DNA from: Hemicentrotus pulcherrimus
Lineage: Eukaryota; Echinodermata; Echinoidea; Camarodonta; Strongylocentrotidae
Length of the DNA stretch: 64,000 nucleotides
Direction: 5' to 3'
Assembly: GCA_003118195.1 (NCBI GenBank)
Contig: BEXV01000768.1
Location: 81,392 to 145,391 of the forward strand
In this document: positions 23,601 through 61,540 of the stretch, in pieces
Position numbering within the stretch: the first letter of the stretch is position 1
Layout of the letters: each line of letters opens with the position of its first letter
Program-made: the position numbers and the translations under genes
Notes under the pieces: generated by a model
What the model saw: the letters and a program-made list of their open reading frames with translations, nothing else
Told to the model about the DNA's origin: nothing
Database searches by the model: none

Positions 23601-25429
23601 CTACAATCTCTACTTGGTGGAAATGAATATTGGTAATTCACTCAAGATTGTCTATTGTGTGCTCCATCGATTGGTAAATCTTGGTGCTATGATGCCAAAC
23701 CTCATACAAATGCATCTTGTAGAAGAGCAACACATGTGGCTCGAAGTTAGCTGTTGTATGGATGCCAGTGTCCTCGTGATTTTGCCCACTTCACTGTAAA
23801 TGACCACTAGAGTTGAAAGTGGCCACCAAACCAATTGTCTTCGTTGCCTGGCTAAAAATCCATGTTAAAGTTGATTGAGAGCCCCGTTACTGACTGATTC
23901 CTCCTATAAATGATTGGCTCAAATCATGGTCACAAATCTACAGAATTTGCATTTTTTGACACTACATTATTGAAGTAAAAAATATAATCTAAAGATCAGA
24001 ATGGTGAGAGCAAACATTGGCAGGAACAGCCTGCCAAGGTTAAGCACAACTTAAAGTCGATCTTACTCTTTGTGAAACACTTCCCTGGAGCAATTGTTGC
24101 CGGAGCTAATGTTGTATCACCTTCAGGAAAAAATGTCTGTAACAACCTTCCATGTTCTTTCTTTACCAGGTGGTGCTGTGCTTTGACAAATGCTTCTGGG
24201 ACCCTGTCATCAATCTCTTTGGCCACGTCGGAAGCACGACGGCTAGCCGTGGGGAGCTCTTCCTCTTCTGGAACCTCTACAAGGCCCCCGTCCTCCTGGC
24301 CCTGGTGGCCGGCGAGGCCGCCCAGATCATGGAGAATGTCAGCGATGACGTCATTGTCGGGCGATGTCTGACCGTACTGCGGGGCATCTTTGGCAACAAC
24401 GCTGTGCAACAGGTAAGATTGTTTCCTTCGAAAGATTCTTGATTCTTTATAGTAAAAGCTTGTATGTTTTGTGTAACACATTTACACAGGGATCTGGGGC
24501 CTGTTTCACAAAGCTATATTCAATGACAAATGACAAAAATCAGTGACAAATCTGCTTATAACCAATCAGAAGCAAGGATTTCAGTAGCTTATAACAAAAA
24601 CTGTCATTTATCTCTGATGACAAGTTTTGTGAAACGCCCCCCCGGTTATAACAGGCAAGCAAAGACTGGCAAGAATTTTATTTTCAATGCCATATTGTTT
24701 TACCTATAGAAATCATGTGTGATTTTAAATGTAGTATACTATTCTAATGTATCTTCTAAGGGAAATTAATATTTTCCCTAACTTGATTTCTTGAGAGTGT
24801 TGTGATTGTGATTTGTAATGAATTTCATGGCAACTTGCTCTAATAGGCAAATTCTAGGAGTGGAATATAAAAATAGACAGACTGAATATTATGCTTAGTG
24901 TTGCTGTTAATGAACATTCAATGTAACTAACTTCATTGCATTCATATTCCCTTTTAAAGTTAACTTCCTTGATAAATGCATTTCAGGTATTTTGTTTATT
25001 TCAAGAGTAAGAAGGAATGTAAATTAATAAAGAAAAATTCAGAATTAAGTCAAGATGTTTCCCTCATTAGGTACTTTTTCTGTTAAGTTTTTAAAATCTT
25101 GAGGATTATTTTATATGTTCCAGCCCAAAGATGCTGTGGTAACTCGCTGGCGTGCAGACCCATGGTCCAGGGGATCCTACTCCTACGTAGCCGCAGGATC
25201 ATCAGGCAACGACTACGACCTGATGGCCACACCCGTCACCCCTACCCCCATCGTGCCTGGAGCGCCACCACAGGCCAACAACCTCCCAAGGCTCTTCTTC
25301 GCAGGAGAACACACCATCAGGAACTACCCTGCTACGGTCCATGGTGCACTTCTGAGTGGTCTTCGGGAGGCAGGGCGCATCGCTGATCAGTTCCTGGGGT
25401 CTCCATATGCTCCACCGGCTAGGAGATAA
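14607..25429 (+). CDS. KDM1A: Lysine-specific histone demethylase 1A (LSD1)
   Basis: FAD-dependent amine oxidase that removes mono- and dimethyl marks from histone H3K4 in CoREST/HDAC complexes in the nucleus. Coding exons: 14607-14978, 16343-16481, 16882-17015, 17650-17728, 18130-18239, 18592-18858, 19561-19706, 20334-20424, 21281-21415, 22137-22210, 22659-22903, 23270-23457, 24170-24412 and 25124-25429. They sum to 2529 nt (842 aa plus stop), close to the 852 aa of human LSD1. In order: disordered S/A-rich tail (1-125), SWIRM (about 171-270), FAD-binding GSGIAGL (283-289) and EARDRVGGR, Tower coiled coil (about 416-515), second oxidase lobe with GYGNLNK ending at Lys660 (the active-site lysine, human K661), and [17 protein letters not shown] near the C-terminus. 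The start is the ATG of [10 protein letters not shown]. The protein ends sooner after the oxidase domain than the human one. Every intron has GT-AG ends and matching phase. Confidence 0.97.
16882..18239 (+). CDS. KDM1A: KDM1A SWIRM-encoding exons (3-5)
   Basis: Three exons encode [30 protein letters not shown] and [18 protein letters not shown]. These are diagnostic of the LSD1 SWIRM fold, which packs on the oxidase domain and helps form the H3-tail surface. Phases 1, 0, 1 and 0 link them to their neighbours. This is a sub-region of the gene entry. Confidence 0.93.
18910..18972. repeat. ~23-bp tandem repeat in KDM1A intron 6
   Basis: About 2.7 units of a sequence like GTACATTGCAGGTGAATTAC. 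It includes repeated CAG/GTGA strings that look like splice junctions but sit within a repeat. Confidence 0.75.
19955..20050. mobile_element. Possible non-LTR retroelement 3' relic
   Basis: A TAATAATAATGATAAT-type tract is joined to ATATAGCGCACATTACA and TCTATGCACTTCGAAAGAGC. This combination is seen at 3' ends of dispersed LINE-like repeats in many marine animals. Identification is from general resemblance only. Confidence 0.35.
20334..22210 (+). CDS. KDM1A: KDM1A Tower-domain exons (8-10)
   Basis: Exons 20334-20424, 21281-21415 and 22137-22210 encode the charged antiparallel coiled coil inserted in the oxidase fold. Visible segments are [36 protein letters not shown] and [16 protein letters not shown]. 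In LSD1 this arm docks CoREST. It diverges more from vertebrates than the flanking oxidase exons do. This is a sub-region of the gene entry. Confidence 0.92.
21084..21241. mobile_element. MITE family C (GACCACC), copy
   Basis: Begins TACAGTAAAACCTATCTATA and ends CACTAAAGCAGGTTTGACTGTA, imperfect terminal inverted repeats of about 27 bp. It is non-coding and lies in KDM1A intron 8, just before exon 9. Other copies are at 36947-37119, 45437-45630, 49525-49684 and 61365-61540, with fragments at 47503-47572 and about 52655-52750. Confidence 0.8.
21458..21650. mobile_element. MITE family D, copy
   Basis: The left end AAGCCACACTGCTCTACTTA is roughly the reverse complement of the right end AGTGCAGACAGGCTTTA. 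The body GATTTGGTGAGATAACCACC is shared with copies at 43664-43857 and 59090-59228; a right-end fragment is at 19471-19511. It lies in KDM1A intron 9. Confidence 0.75.
22287..22500 (+). mobile_element. tRNA-derived SINE, second family
   Basis: The head TCGTGGTCAAGTGGATATGT resembles a tRNA A box; the B box is degraded. The body TTTGGCAAGACATTACTCTA and ACGTTTGCCACACTCGACCC also occurs at about 58430-58490. It lies in KDM1A intron 10. Confidence 0.55.
24001..24080. mobile_element. Single arm of foldback family E
   Basis: Matches the right arm of the element at 44716-44994 (GCAAACATTGGCAGGAACAG, then TTTGTGAAACAC). It lies 90 bp upstream of KDM1A exon 13. Confidence 0.6.
24494..24643. mobile_element. 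Foldback family F, copy 1
   Basis: CTGGGGCCTGTTTCACAAAG at the left and AAGTTTTGTGAAACGCCCCC at the right form inverted ends around ATGACAAATGACA repeats. A second copy is at 51822-51970. It lies in KDM1A intron 13. Confidence 0.7.
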
Positions 25430-25800
25430 TTGTGCAACCACAGGCCAACAACCTCCCGAGGCTCTTCTTTGCGGGCAAACACACCATCAGTGCCCATGGA
25501 GCGCTTCTGAGTGGCCAGGAGATAAAATCAGACTCAGAAGAAGACCGTTGCATCTCTGTATTTGCAGAACTGTCATTGATGTCTTAGTGAGTCTAAAGTT
25601 TGTGGATCAGTTCCTGGGGTCTCCATACGCTCCACCGGCTAGGAGATAAAATCAGACTCAGAAGAGGACAGTTACATCTCTGTATTTGCAGAAGTGTCAT
25701 CGATGTCTTAGTCCAATTTTCTACAGGACATTCTGGCAGGTGGTGTGATAAGGAAACTTTTGTTTATCTCTGTACCTTTGGAACTGTCATTGACATCTTT
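25271..25800 (+). repeat. KDM1A terminal-exon sequence and degraded tandem copies in 3' UTR
   Basis: The last-exon segment 25271-25320 (CAGGCCAACAACCTCCCAAG) recurs at 25441-25490. The C-terminal coding segment with stop (25385-25429, GATCAGTTCCTGGGGTCTCC) recurs at 25605-25649 with one difference. The following AATCAGACTCAGAAGA block occurs at 25526-25587 and 25650-25711, and more weakly at 25762-25800. All copies follow the true stop, so they would lie in the 3' UTR. Confidence 0.88.
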
Positions 25801-27340
25801 TTTTTTACGTTTCCTGAAAGATATTGCCTGCGGAGAACTGGAAAGTACCTGTACAAAGCCTAGGGAAATGACTAAATTCAGTAGTAAATCTAGGAATTGT
25901 GCTAGGTGAATGAAATGGCCTTAGCTCTGTGTATGCCATCACCCTCCGGTATCTTCTGCAGTGGACACTATAAGCTGAACTATGATATGCACTTTCTGTA
26001 GAACAGAACATGGTTAGTTGAGAGTGTGAAAAACAACACATGCACAATCGTCACCTTACGATATATACGTTCTAAATGTTTGACTTTCTCCAATTTGTTC
26101 TTGGAGCCAAAAATGGAAATGAAATGACCATAACAAAGTTTTCCCTCTTTTGCTAGTGGGCAAGTTGCACATTTGGTCACTTAATGATATATCAAGCACT
26201 GATTTGAACTGTGCTTGTTTATACATGAAAGTCTTACCTCAGCCCAGCCCGGGTTTGAAAGAAAAGTGATGCGCTGGTGCCTCTTGGTAAGCATTATTAC
26301 TCATTACCAATTCACTAGGAAAGGACTTTGATACTGGTTGCTTACTTACAAGCATACATACCGGTATGCTTTTTTTGCAGGCAGGCAAACAAACAAACAA
26401 ACAAGCCCCTTCAATATTGTATGTGTTTATTAACAGGCCAACACTAATCGCTTGCCTCTCCAAATATTTGTGGGTAATTTAGATTCAGGGAGCTAGGTAA
26501 TCTAGCCTTTCTAGGGAAATGATCCTTCAACTATTTAAAGGTTGTAAATACAAAGCAATGAAGTCAAAACTGTAAAGTGTAAATATTTGTATAGTAAGGC
26601 ATGTTGAATGTCTCCATTTTGCATTTCTTAATGCTATATCAGGGTGATCATATTTTTGCGTGTTAGTGTATATATGAAATGTACAAAATGTTAAGGCTGG
26701 ATGCTACTTTGCTAAAGCCGTTGGAAACTGCTGTTACGTTTTATGAAACGAAGCCCAATAGAGATGTGTGTTCCAGGAAAGATACGGTATTGGATGAATA
26801 AATGCACTTTTGAGATTAGAAGGAAAAAACAAAAGTGGCGGTTTAACTTCGTCAAATGTCAACAAGCCTTGAGGCTCATAGTGACAAGAGTTGTCAAATT
26901 GATTACACATTTTACTTTTTATACCATCTTTGAAAAAGTGTTGTTAAATATCCTGTGTAAAACACACTTCAAGTACATAATATGTAAGACCTTGTTACTG
27001 AGAGCACCGTTTTTGTTGTACAAATACTTATAGCACATCAGAGGCTTTGTTAATGTTTAATTTTCGCTTGGAAGCAGAGAATTTATTTGATTTGAATTAT
27101 GTATGTTTGCGATACTATAGGACTAGGTGGCAGGCCCAACCATTCATCATCCAAGTGATTGAAAGCTTCGGAAGAGAACAAAGTGACCCCAGATCCCTTT
27201 GGTTACTGAGTGAACAAAGAATGTACATTATATCATCCTTCAGTCAAGTCAATGCTGAAATGAGGCAAGCATACACTGTATTTCATTCCAATATTTCATG
27301 TATTTTCGTATTTATTGACTCTTGTCGTTGAAAATAAACA
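25430..27340 (+). other. KDM1A: Probable KDM1A 3' UTR and flank
   Basis: No new gene is seen. After the duplicated exon sequence the region is AT-rich with short spurious ORFs. AATAAA strings occur near 26798 and at 27333-27338; the latter is the last before POLQ-side sequence. The transcript end is not determined. Confidence 0.45.
27333..27338 (+). terminator. Candidate poly(A) signal for KDM1A
   Basis: AATAAA about 1.9 kb after the KDM1A stop. An earlier AATAAA at about 26798 is an alternative. Positional inference. Confidence 0.35.
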
Positions 27341-28095
27341 TTAACAACAAAAGCAATTGGCTGAGTAAGTGTGTTTGGAAAAGTATTTTCTCTCATTATT
27401 TATGGCGAGGTATAGAGATATACATATGTCAGCAGTGCATAATATGAATACTTGCAAGGAAAATTGGAAAATTGATACATAGAAATTCTAGAAAATCATT
27501 TCATTACCTGAATAAATTTGCATAAAGATATACATACATACAATATATTCAGATGTACAAAGGAGATGGCAAAATAGTTAAAATGTTAAGATATTTACAC
27601 AATAGTTTTTCTTTACACAAGTAATTCATTTCATACCAATAATTCTGAATGACACATTTTTGAATTCGTTAAACATTTGTCTAACCAAATTCAATGATAA
27701 ACACCGAAATGTGTGCACATATGAGTTATTCACACAATGTTAAAAAATGGAATAGGCCTACAAGTGCATATAGCATCAATATTTGTCTTTACATGTGTAG
27801 TTCATTTCATAACCATATACTGCAATGTCAAAATCCAATGAAATATAAACATTCAACATTTGAAATTTTGAAAATGTTGATTACAAAATATTGAAATTGA
27901 TACTTGTTTAAACTGAATTCATTGATGAATGCCACAATATTATATGTGCACATGAGTTTTGCAAAATGTACTCTCAAAATGTACTCCCAAATTTATTACA
28001 CATGAAGGGGAGAGAGAGAGAGTCCTTGAATAAATTGCATCATTCATATAATTCAAATCTTACCAGTTTGAATTGTAAAGATTGAAGAAGGGAGG

Positions 28096-28112
28096 GGGGG
28101 GGGGGGGGNGGG
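28096..28112. repeat. Poly-G run with ambiguous base
   Basis: A guanine run interrupted by an N at about 28109, in the spacer between the convergent KDM1A and POLQ genes. Confidence 0.8.
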
Positions 28113-28256
28113 TAAATTACCGTTGAAATGTGGAAATGAGTAATCAAGTGAAATGAGACACTATTTCTGCATCACAATTCCATTCTCATAGTGCTCTCCA
28201 TCTCTCTTTTGAACAGCTGTAATACCTGATAAATATACTCCCTCCTCATATGTCAT

Positions 28257-28262
28257 TTTATT
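28257..28262 (-). terminator. Candidate poly(A) signal for POLQ
   Basis: AATAAA on the minus strand, about 230 bp after the POLQ stop. It sits between the second and third degraded copies of the terminal exon, so those copies would lie in the 3' UTR. Confidence 0.5.
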
Positions 28263-28488
28263 GAATCACGCCCCTGGTAGAAGCAAAGTTGACGGTATAT
28301 TCACAGATAGCTTCATTGCATTTGCTATCTCATTTGTAATAAGCTGTGCCACCTCTTCACAAGTCCATTTCTTCGAGTGTGTCACGTCAGTCCAACCTTC
28401 ACTTCCACAGGTAACCTCACAGAAGGTTTTATCGCAATCCCCATCTCGGTCGAAATAAGCTGTGCCACATTCTGAACACCCTCCCTAC

Positions 28489-56394
<27,906 letters not shown>

Positions 56395-57082
56395 TCCACA
56401 CACATATACACACAAGTTGGTCACAAGATCGACGAGCCAGGATGGAGCTGATCACAATCTACTGATATAGAAAAGAAATTCATGAAGGACTCAATTTTGT
56501 TTGTTTTGTTTGGGGAAGGGGGGGGGGGTAGAGAGGGTTAACTAGAGTAAATAAACAACTTGGTACATTCATGAATTCCACTGTTAAACGTCATGCTGGA
56601 GTCACGTCACAGTTCTCATCAATCAACAAGCACTGAAAAACTGAGGGGGAAATTTTCAACGGAGTGGACCCTTTGTGCGAGCCATTTAGCTTAAGTTAAG
56701 GCATACCGTCTGTGAATATGGGGAAGGTTGACAATGTCGGTTACATCTATTCAATCTAGAGTCTAGTCTAGTATAATGCAGAAGGCCAGAGGAGTGGTTA
56801 GCAGGCAACCGGCTACAGCTTTACAGTACAGCTAGTACCAGCACTAGAAGACTGCAGACTGCCTGCCGCTAACGCGCTAAGCGGCCAGCCACCAGGGCAA
56901 GCCGCCCGCTACTTTCACCAGTGGCATTAATTCCTAGTTCCGGCGTTCTTGAAGCTGTAATTTGAATTTTGAAAGCCAGATTCTATAATAGTAGTACTGT
57001 GCAGATACTAAGTTTAAACAAGCACTATTGTAATTTGTATCGTAAGACTAAGAAGTGACACATAAAAAGGCAAATTACTTAC

Positions 57083-57140
57083 AATTTCATCTTCTTTTGA
57101 CGGACATCTCGAACCACATCGGGCACCGGTCACGCTTGTT
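57083..57140 (-). promoter_or_regulatory. Probable POLQ 5' UTR exon with upstream ORFs
   Basis: On the minus strand a small exon ends at 57083 with a strong donor (GTAAGT). The next acceptor (TTCTATATCAG) opens exon 1 at 56461. An ATG at 57119 starts a 10-codon ORF that ends TGA at 57087-57089. A second ATG at 57090 overlaps that stop and, if spliced to 56461, ends after five codons (MKFRL). Neither is in frame with POLQ. The transcription start is not determined. Confidence 0.45.
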
Positions 57141-57870
57141 TATTTTTTGTTAATGAAAATTTAAATGGTCCGCTCTCGATGTTCCGGTTTTGACGTAGAG
57201 GGCTTTATCAACAGATTGCTTTATCGACTTCGATGGGATATCTCTTTCAGGGTTGTTCAATTCGACTTAGAATTATACATGAACAGTCGGAGAATCGAAA
57301 TGTATCCTACATTTCTAGTATTGGAACATAATACACAACAAATATTGTTATCTTTTGTATTCTATACGTAAATACGTTTTTGTATTTATAAATATGTAGG
57401 CAAGTTTTCTTGTTGTTTCTATATAGATCTAGTCAAAAAATAACGTATCAAGGAGTATACACCCACATGCATCATCAGAACATATTTTTTTGCAATAAAT
57501 ATTGGGACATGATTGTCTCAATCATAATTTCTAGCTCTAGCATTCACCTCCTCTCACTAAAATCCACTGTCTTTATATTGTGGAAAGTACATTACAACAC
57601 TAGCTAGCAAGAAAACAGTTCTTGTATTTTTTTTCTTTACTAAACTGTTTATATGATTCCTATAAGAAAACTGAAATCATATTCAATAGCACCACTATAT
57701 TCAAAGCAAATCTATCCCATTTATGTTCCATGTTTTTCAACAGGTTGAAACTACACATTGCTTTTTTCAAAGTTCATTTCTTTTCATTATATTTTTATTT
57801 GTGTATATGAGGGATTGCAACATTATGTTCTTTACTGTTGAACTAAAAAAATAAAAAAAAAACATCAGAC

Positions 57871-57906
<36 letters not shown>

Positions 57907-58370
57907 CTGTGGGTAGGTTTCAGGTTGTGTTTATCCAAGCCTCGAGGCCGAAGTGAATAAAATCCTCTGTATGATTGAAGGTTCTTTTAGCCACCTCTGC
58001 TGGAATACTGCTGGGTTAGGCTTAGGAAAAGAAAGAGAGAAAGAAAGAACATTTTTTCCTTCCAAAATCTCATACTCATGCAGCATCATACTTGTCATAC
58101 TTGTCCACAACAACATCAACCAATGCAACACATGTCTAGTTTGATACATGACTCATTTATTGCAATGAATGCGAGCAACTGTTATTGATGCATGGATGAT
58201 AACGTATAAACACCCCTCCAATATGGCACTTAAATAACAATGGTATGATGATCTTCACAAACATGTAACTCATTATTTCAAACAGTCATGAAACCCATTC
58301 ATACCTACATGATCATTATCTCAAGAGCTATAGGCTAAGCTATTTTGTTCCTTAAGTTACCGACCACTAA
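57141..58370. other. Upstream flank of POLQ, no gene seen
   Basis: AT-rich sequence; the short ORFs have no recognisable similarity. A CA microsatellite lies at 57874-57905. It is likely to include the POLQ promoter at its left edge. Confidence 0.5.
57874..57905. repeat. CA microsatellite
   Basis: Uninterrupted CA dinucleotides upstream of POLQ. Confidence 0.88.
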
Positions 58371-58374
58371 TAAG

Positions 58375-58520
58375 TAGAGGTGTGAATTGAAATGCATAGG
58401 TCTTGATTTCAATCCCAGACACCGCACTAATGTTATTTGGCAAGGAATTTATCTACATTTGCCACTCCATGGCCTACCCAGGAGTGAAATGGAGACCTGG
58501 GAGGATGACAAAAGCATTTT
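58375..58520 (+). mobile_element. Relic of second SINE family
   Basis: CTAATGTTATTTGGCAAGGA and TCTACATTTGCCACTCC align with the body of the element at 22287-22500. The tRNA-like head is mostly unrecognisable. Confidence 0.5.
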
Positions 58521-58562
58521 TGTTTGTAATTACCATAATCAAGCCTCACAAGGACAATATGG

Positions 58563-59062
58563 TATTAATACTCCTCTGGTTAATGAATCTTATGCCTTAG
58601 TCACACCTTTGCGTAATCTGGCTTGTGTATTGCTGCGTATTTATGGCAAGCCGTTTTAACATTTATTCTTATTTCTTGATATCAAGAAGAAAATACTTGA
58701 TATCAAGAATTACCTTTGCTTTACAACAGAAAACCATTTCTCGATATCAAGAAATAGGAATCACTATGAACATGACAGACAAAGGAGGCGGACAAAATAT
58801 ACAGTCCCTCAGGTAGACAAAGAAACATCCCTTCACTGCTATTATGTAAAAATGTGTAGAACATGTGTCACATTCATATTTACCTGTTCTACACATTTTA
58901 ACATAATGGCAGTGAGTTTGTCTACCCGAGGAGCTGTATATTTTGTCCGCTTTCTTTGTCTGTCATGTTCATGGTGAATAAATGTTAAAACGGCTTGCCA
59001 CAAATACACAGCCATACGCAAAGTTGTGACTGAGGCATATAAGAGACAGTATTCCGTATTAA
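58563..59062. mobile_element. 500-bp near-palindrome (family H foldback)
   Basis: The left arm (from 58563, including TGGCAAGCCGTTTTAACATT and GACAGACAAAGGAGGCGGAC) is mirrored by the right arm (ending 59062). The arms meet at a ~20-bp loop near 58863-58883, within GTGTAGAACA...TGTTCTACAC. The left arm holds an extra ~94 bp (58668-58761) absent from the right arm. Confidence 0.82.
58668..58761. mobile_element. Nested insert with three GATATC palindromes
   Basis: TTCTTGATATCAAGAA (58673-58688, a perfect 16-bp palindrome), CTTGATATCAAG (58696-58707) and TTCTCGATATCAAGAA (58738-58753). The insert is itself roughly inverted-symmetrical and interrupts the left arm of the larger palindrome. Confidence 0.7.
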
Positions 59063-59089
59063 GAGATGTAAATCCCGATTATTATTTTT

Positions 59090-59228
59090 ATCATTATGCC
59101 TGCACGTTGGTCCCTATGATCCTCTTTTTCTTATTTTAATTGAGAGCCAAGTTGATGAGATAACAATCTCAAGTGACCACCTTGGGTGGTCTTATTCCTC
59201 CTGGCCAAACTAGTACAGACTGGCTTTA
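59090..59228. mobile_element. MITE family D, truncated copy
   Basis: GTTGGTCCCTATGATCCTCT, GATGAGATAACA and CTCCTGGCCAAACTAGTACA, ending GACTGGCTTTA. The left end is missing. Confidence 0.65.
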
Positions 59229-61364
59229 AATTTGGAAATGTTTACATACAGTGCATGCATAGTACAGCCTGTAAGACAAACAAGTTGGTTTGGAATTGGA
59301 GCGAACTCTGGCCAGATCCCTACAAATCGTTGTACCGGTATGCAAGTTGGGATTTGAAATTCAGTTTAGATTAAATTAAATCTTAAATTACCATGAGAAA
59401 ACATATTTACAAGTTTCTCACTCATAATACAGCAATGATCAAAATTTACTTGCAATATATTTCTACCCATAGACCCATGATTCCATGCTGTTTGATAATG
59501 CTTTTTTTGCAAAAAAGTAAGTTGAGCCAAATAAAAAGGGATTTGCACACTAGCACATATCTACATTCAAATATATATTTCATTTTATTTAAATATAACT
59601 CTAACCTATGCACAAGCACTTCTTAACACATACAGAACTATTTGATGATAACAAATACAATCATCTTTTCTATTAAACCTTACTCTCATAGATATTTTAT
59701 TCAAGTTTTGACAAGGTTACTTCTAGGTCTTAATTAAATGGTATAAACTACTTTCATTGTTTTTTTTTTTTTCAGATTCCATTCTTGGTATGAAACTTTA
59801 TATACAAAGATTAATAGCTCAAGGAGGGTAACAACAAACGATTTATGTTATCGGAATTATAGAAACAAAGTTTTATGTTTTACTTATTCATTTTCAGGGG
59901 CAGGGGATGGGGCAGGTGGAAACATATTTTTCACTATTCCTGAATTAAATAATAGCTAATTCACTATACCTGAATTAAATAATAGCTTTGATAAAAGGAT
60001 TTATATTTTCAAGAGGATACAAGGTACTGTCGCTTAATCTAAGGACAAATAAAGAATTGTAGAGGTTTTTTCAGATTTTTTTTTTTTGAAGTCATGTGAA
60101 GCATATTTCTCATTAATACAGGGGGTTTTGGCAAATAGGGATAAACACTTAACAAAACAATTATCAATGGAACCTTGCATAAAATAACAATACATGTAAA
60201 AAAAACAACCAAGACTTGAAAGCCAATATGGCTCAGATAATAATTATGAACAAATTAACCTTGTAATATACAAGATCTTTTAGCACTATTTTCTGCTGCT
60301 CTTCACATGGCCACCAAAGCAATATATAGCTCATGGTAGTAACAGCCATTTTGGAGCAGCCAACAATTAAAAGCTCTGCCTTTACAGGATGAAGATATTA
60401 GGGTCTAAGTTCTACGCTCGCACTAATCCATAAGTTTGAATCGAATATCGATACAACAGCATGACTATTAAATCACACAGATACATTTTCTAACACCGAC
60501 TGCAAGACATGAACGGATTTGCATTCAAATCCTTTTGCAAGGAGGTGTAGGACATGTTTAAACATCATTAAGAAGCTTTAACGAATAACTTTGGAGTATT
60601 CACTTCTGGGGTGACTCGACTTTGCTCCTGTGACGATAGCTCCTACTAAGTTCAATTTTGGAGTATGTAGGTCAACTGTCATAGGTCATAGCTCATGAAA
60701 TATGCGAAAATAACTAGTTATATATGCGAAAATGTGGTTAACTTCCTTGCCTAGTAATATAATAGTATAGTCTAATAGAGGTAATTTTTTCTAAAGTATA
60801 TAGGCCAATTGTATCTGACTTTGTCCCCGTGACGATTGCTCCAGATTTTATTAGGTAAAGGGTTAGGGCTAGGTTGTCAAGCCGGTTCAGCTTAGGTTTA
60901 GGGTTAAGGCTAGGTTGCTATTGGACTTTAGGTTAGGGAAGGTATGGGATCGGGTCCAGGGTTGAAGTTAAGGATGTGGTTTGTGTCGAGAATTGACGCG
61001 GAGGGACTGTCACAGGAGTAAGTGTCGTAAAACCCCCGTATGGAGATGGTGAACGCTTAACGATAGAGCAAGCCACAGACGATTAACACGTGACCCGTTT
61101 CAAATTCTGTGGCATGCACAACATACGAGTTGATGCAGAGCATATTTCAACATTTTGGTTATGAATACAACAATGTTCACTGTAGTTAAAACCAGCATTT
61201 ACTACAAATAGTTAAGAAATCGTACAGATAATCACATTATGTGTAACCCCATCGCCAACCAAATTTCTCTTCTGTGGCAATCAAAAACTTCTTGTCCAGC
61301 CAGGTTCAGTCAATAACATTTTGCACAGAGAGTGAGAACAACAAACCTACCGGTATTCATAACA
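59229..61364. other. Intergenic sequence, no gene seen
   Basis: AT-rich, without ORFs of coding character. A degenerate GGTTAGGG-like tract occurs at 60835-60960, inside a diffuse inverted structure (GACTTTGCTCCTGTGACGAT near 60620, and ACTGTCACAGGAGTAAGTGT near 61010). Confidence 0.5.
60835..60960. repeat. Degenerate TTAGGG-like interspersed motifs
   Basis: GGGTTAGGGCTAGGTT, GGTTTAGGGTTAAGGC and GGTTAGGGAAGG are spaced irregularly over about 120 bp. They are too degenerate to be a telomeric array. Confidence 0.5.
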
Positions 61365-61540
61365 CAGAGAAACCAACTTTAGCGACCACCTTTGTATAAA
61401 GACCACCTTTTAATGATTCCCTTGACAATTGTTTCTCATGGAAACCTGTACTAAAGGAACATGTTCATCAGGACCACCCAACTATAAAGACCACTTTTCT
61501 TGTCACTCTCGAGTGGCCTTTATGTACAGGTTTCAGTGTA
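61365..61540. mobile_element. MITE family C, copy
   Basis: AGAAACCAACTTTAGCGACC to ATGTACAGGTTTCAGTGTA; the only copy here that is clearly intergenic. Confidence 0.72.

Noticed and set aside
26743..27331. Two ORFs of about 95 residues after KDM1A
   Set aside because: AT-rich, no domain or splice context; more likely KDM1A 3' UTR.
60835..60960. Interstitial telomere repeat
   Set aside because: TTAGGG-like hexamers are irregularly spaced and degenerate; no tandem array.
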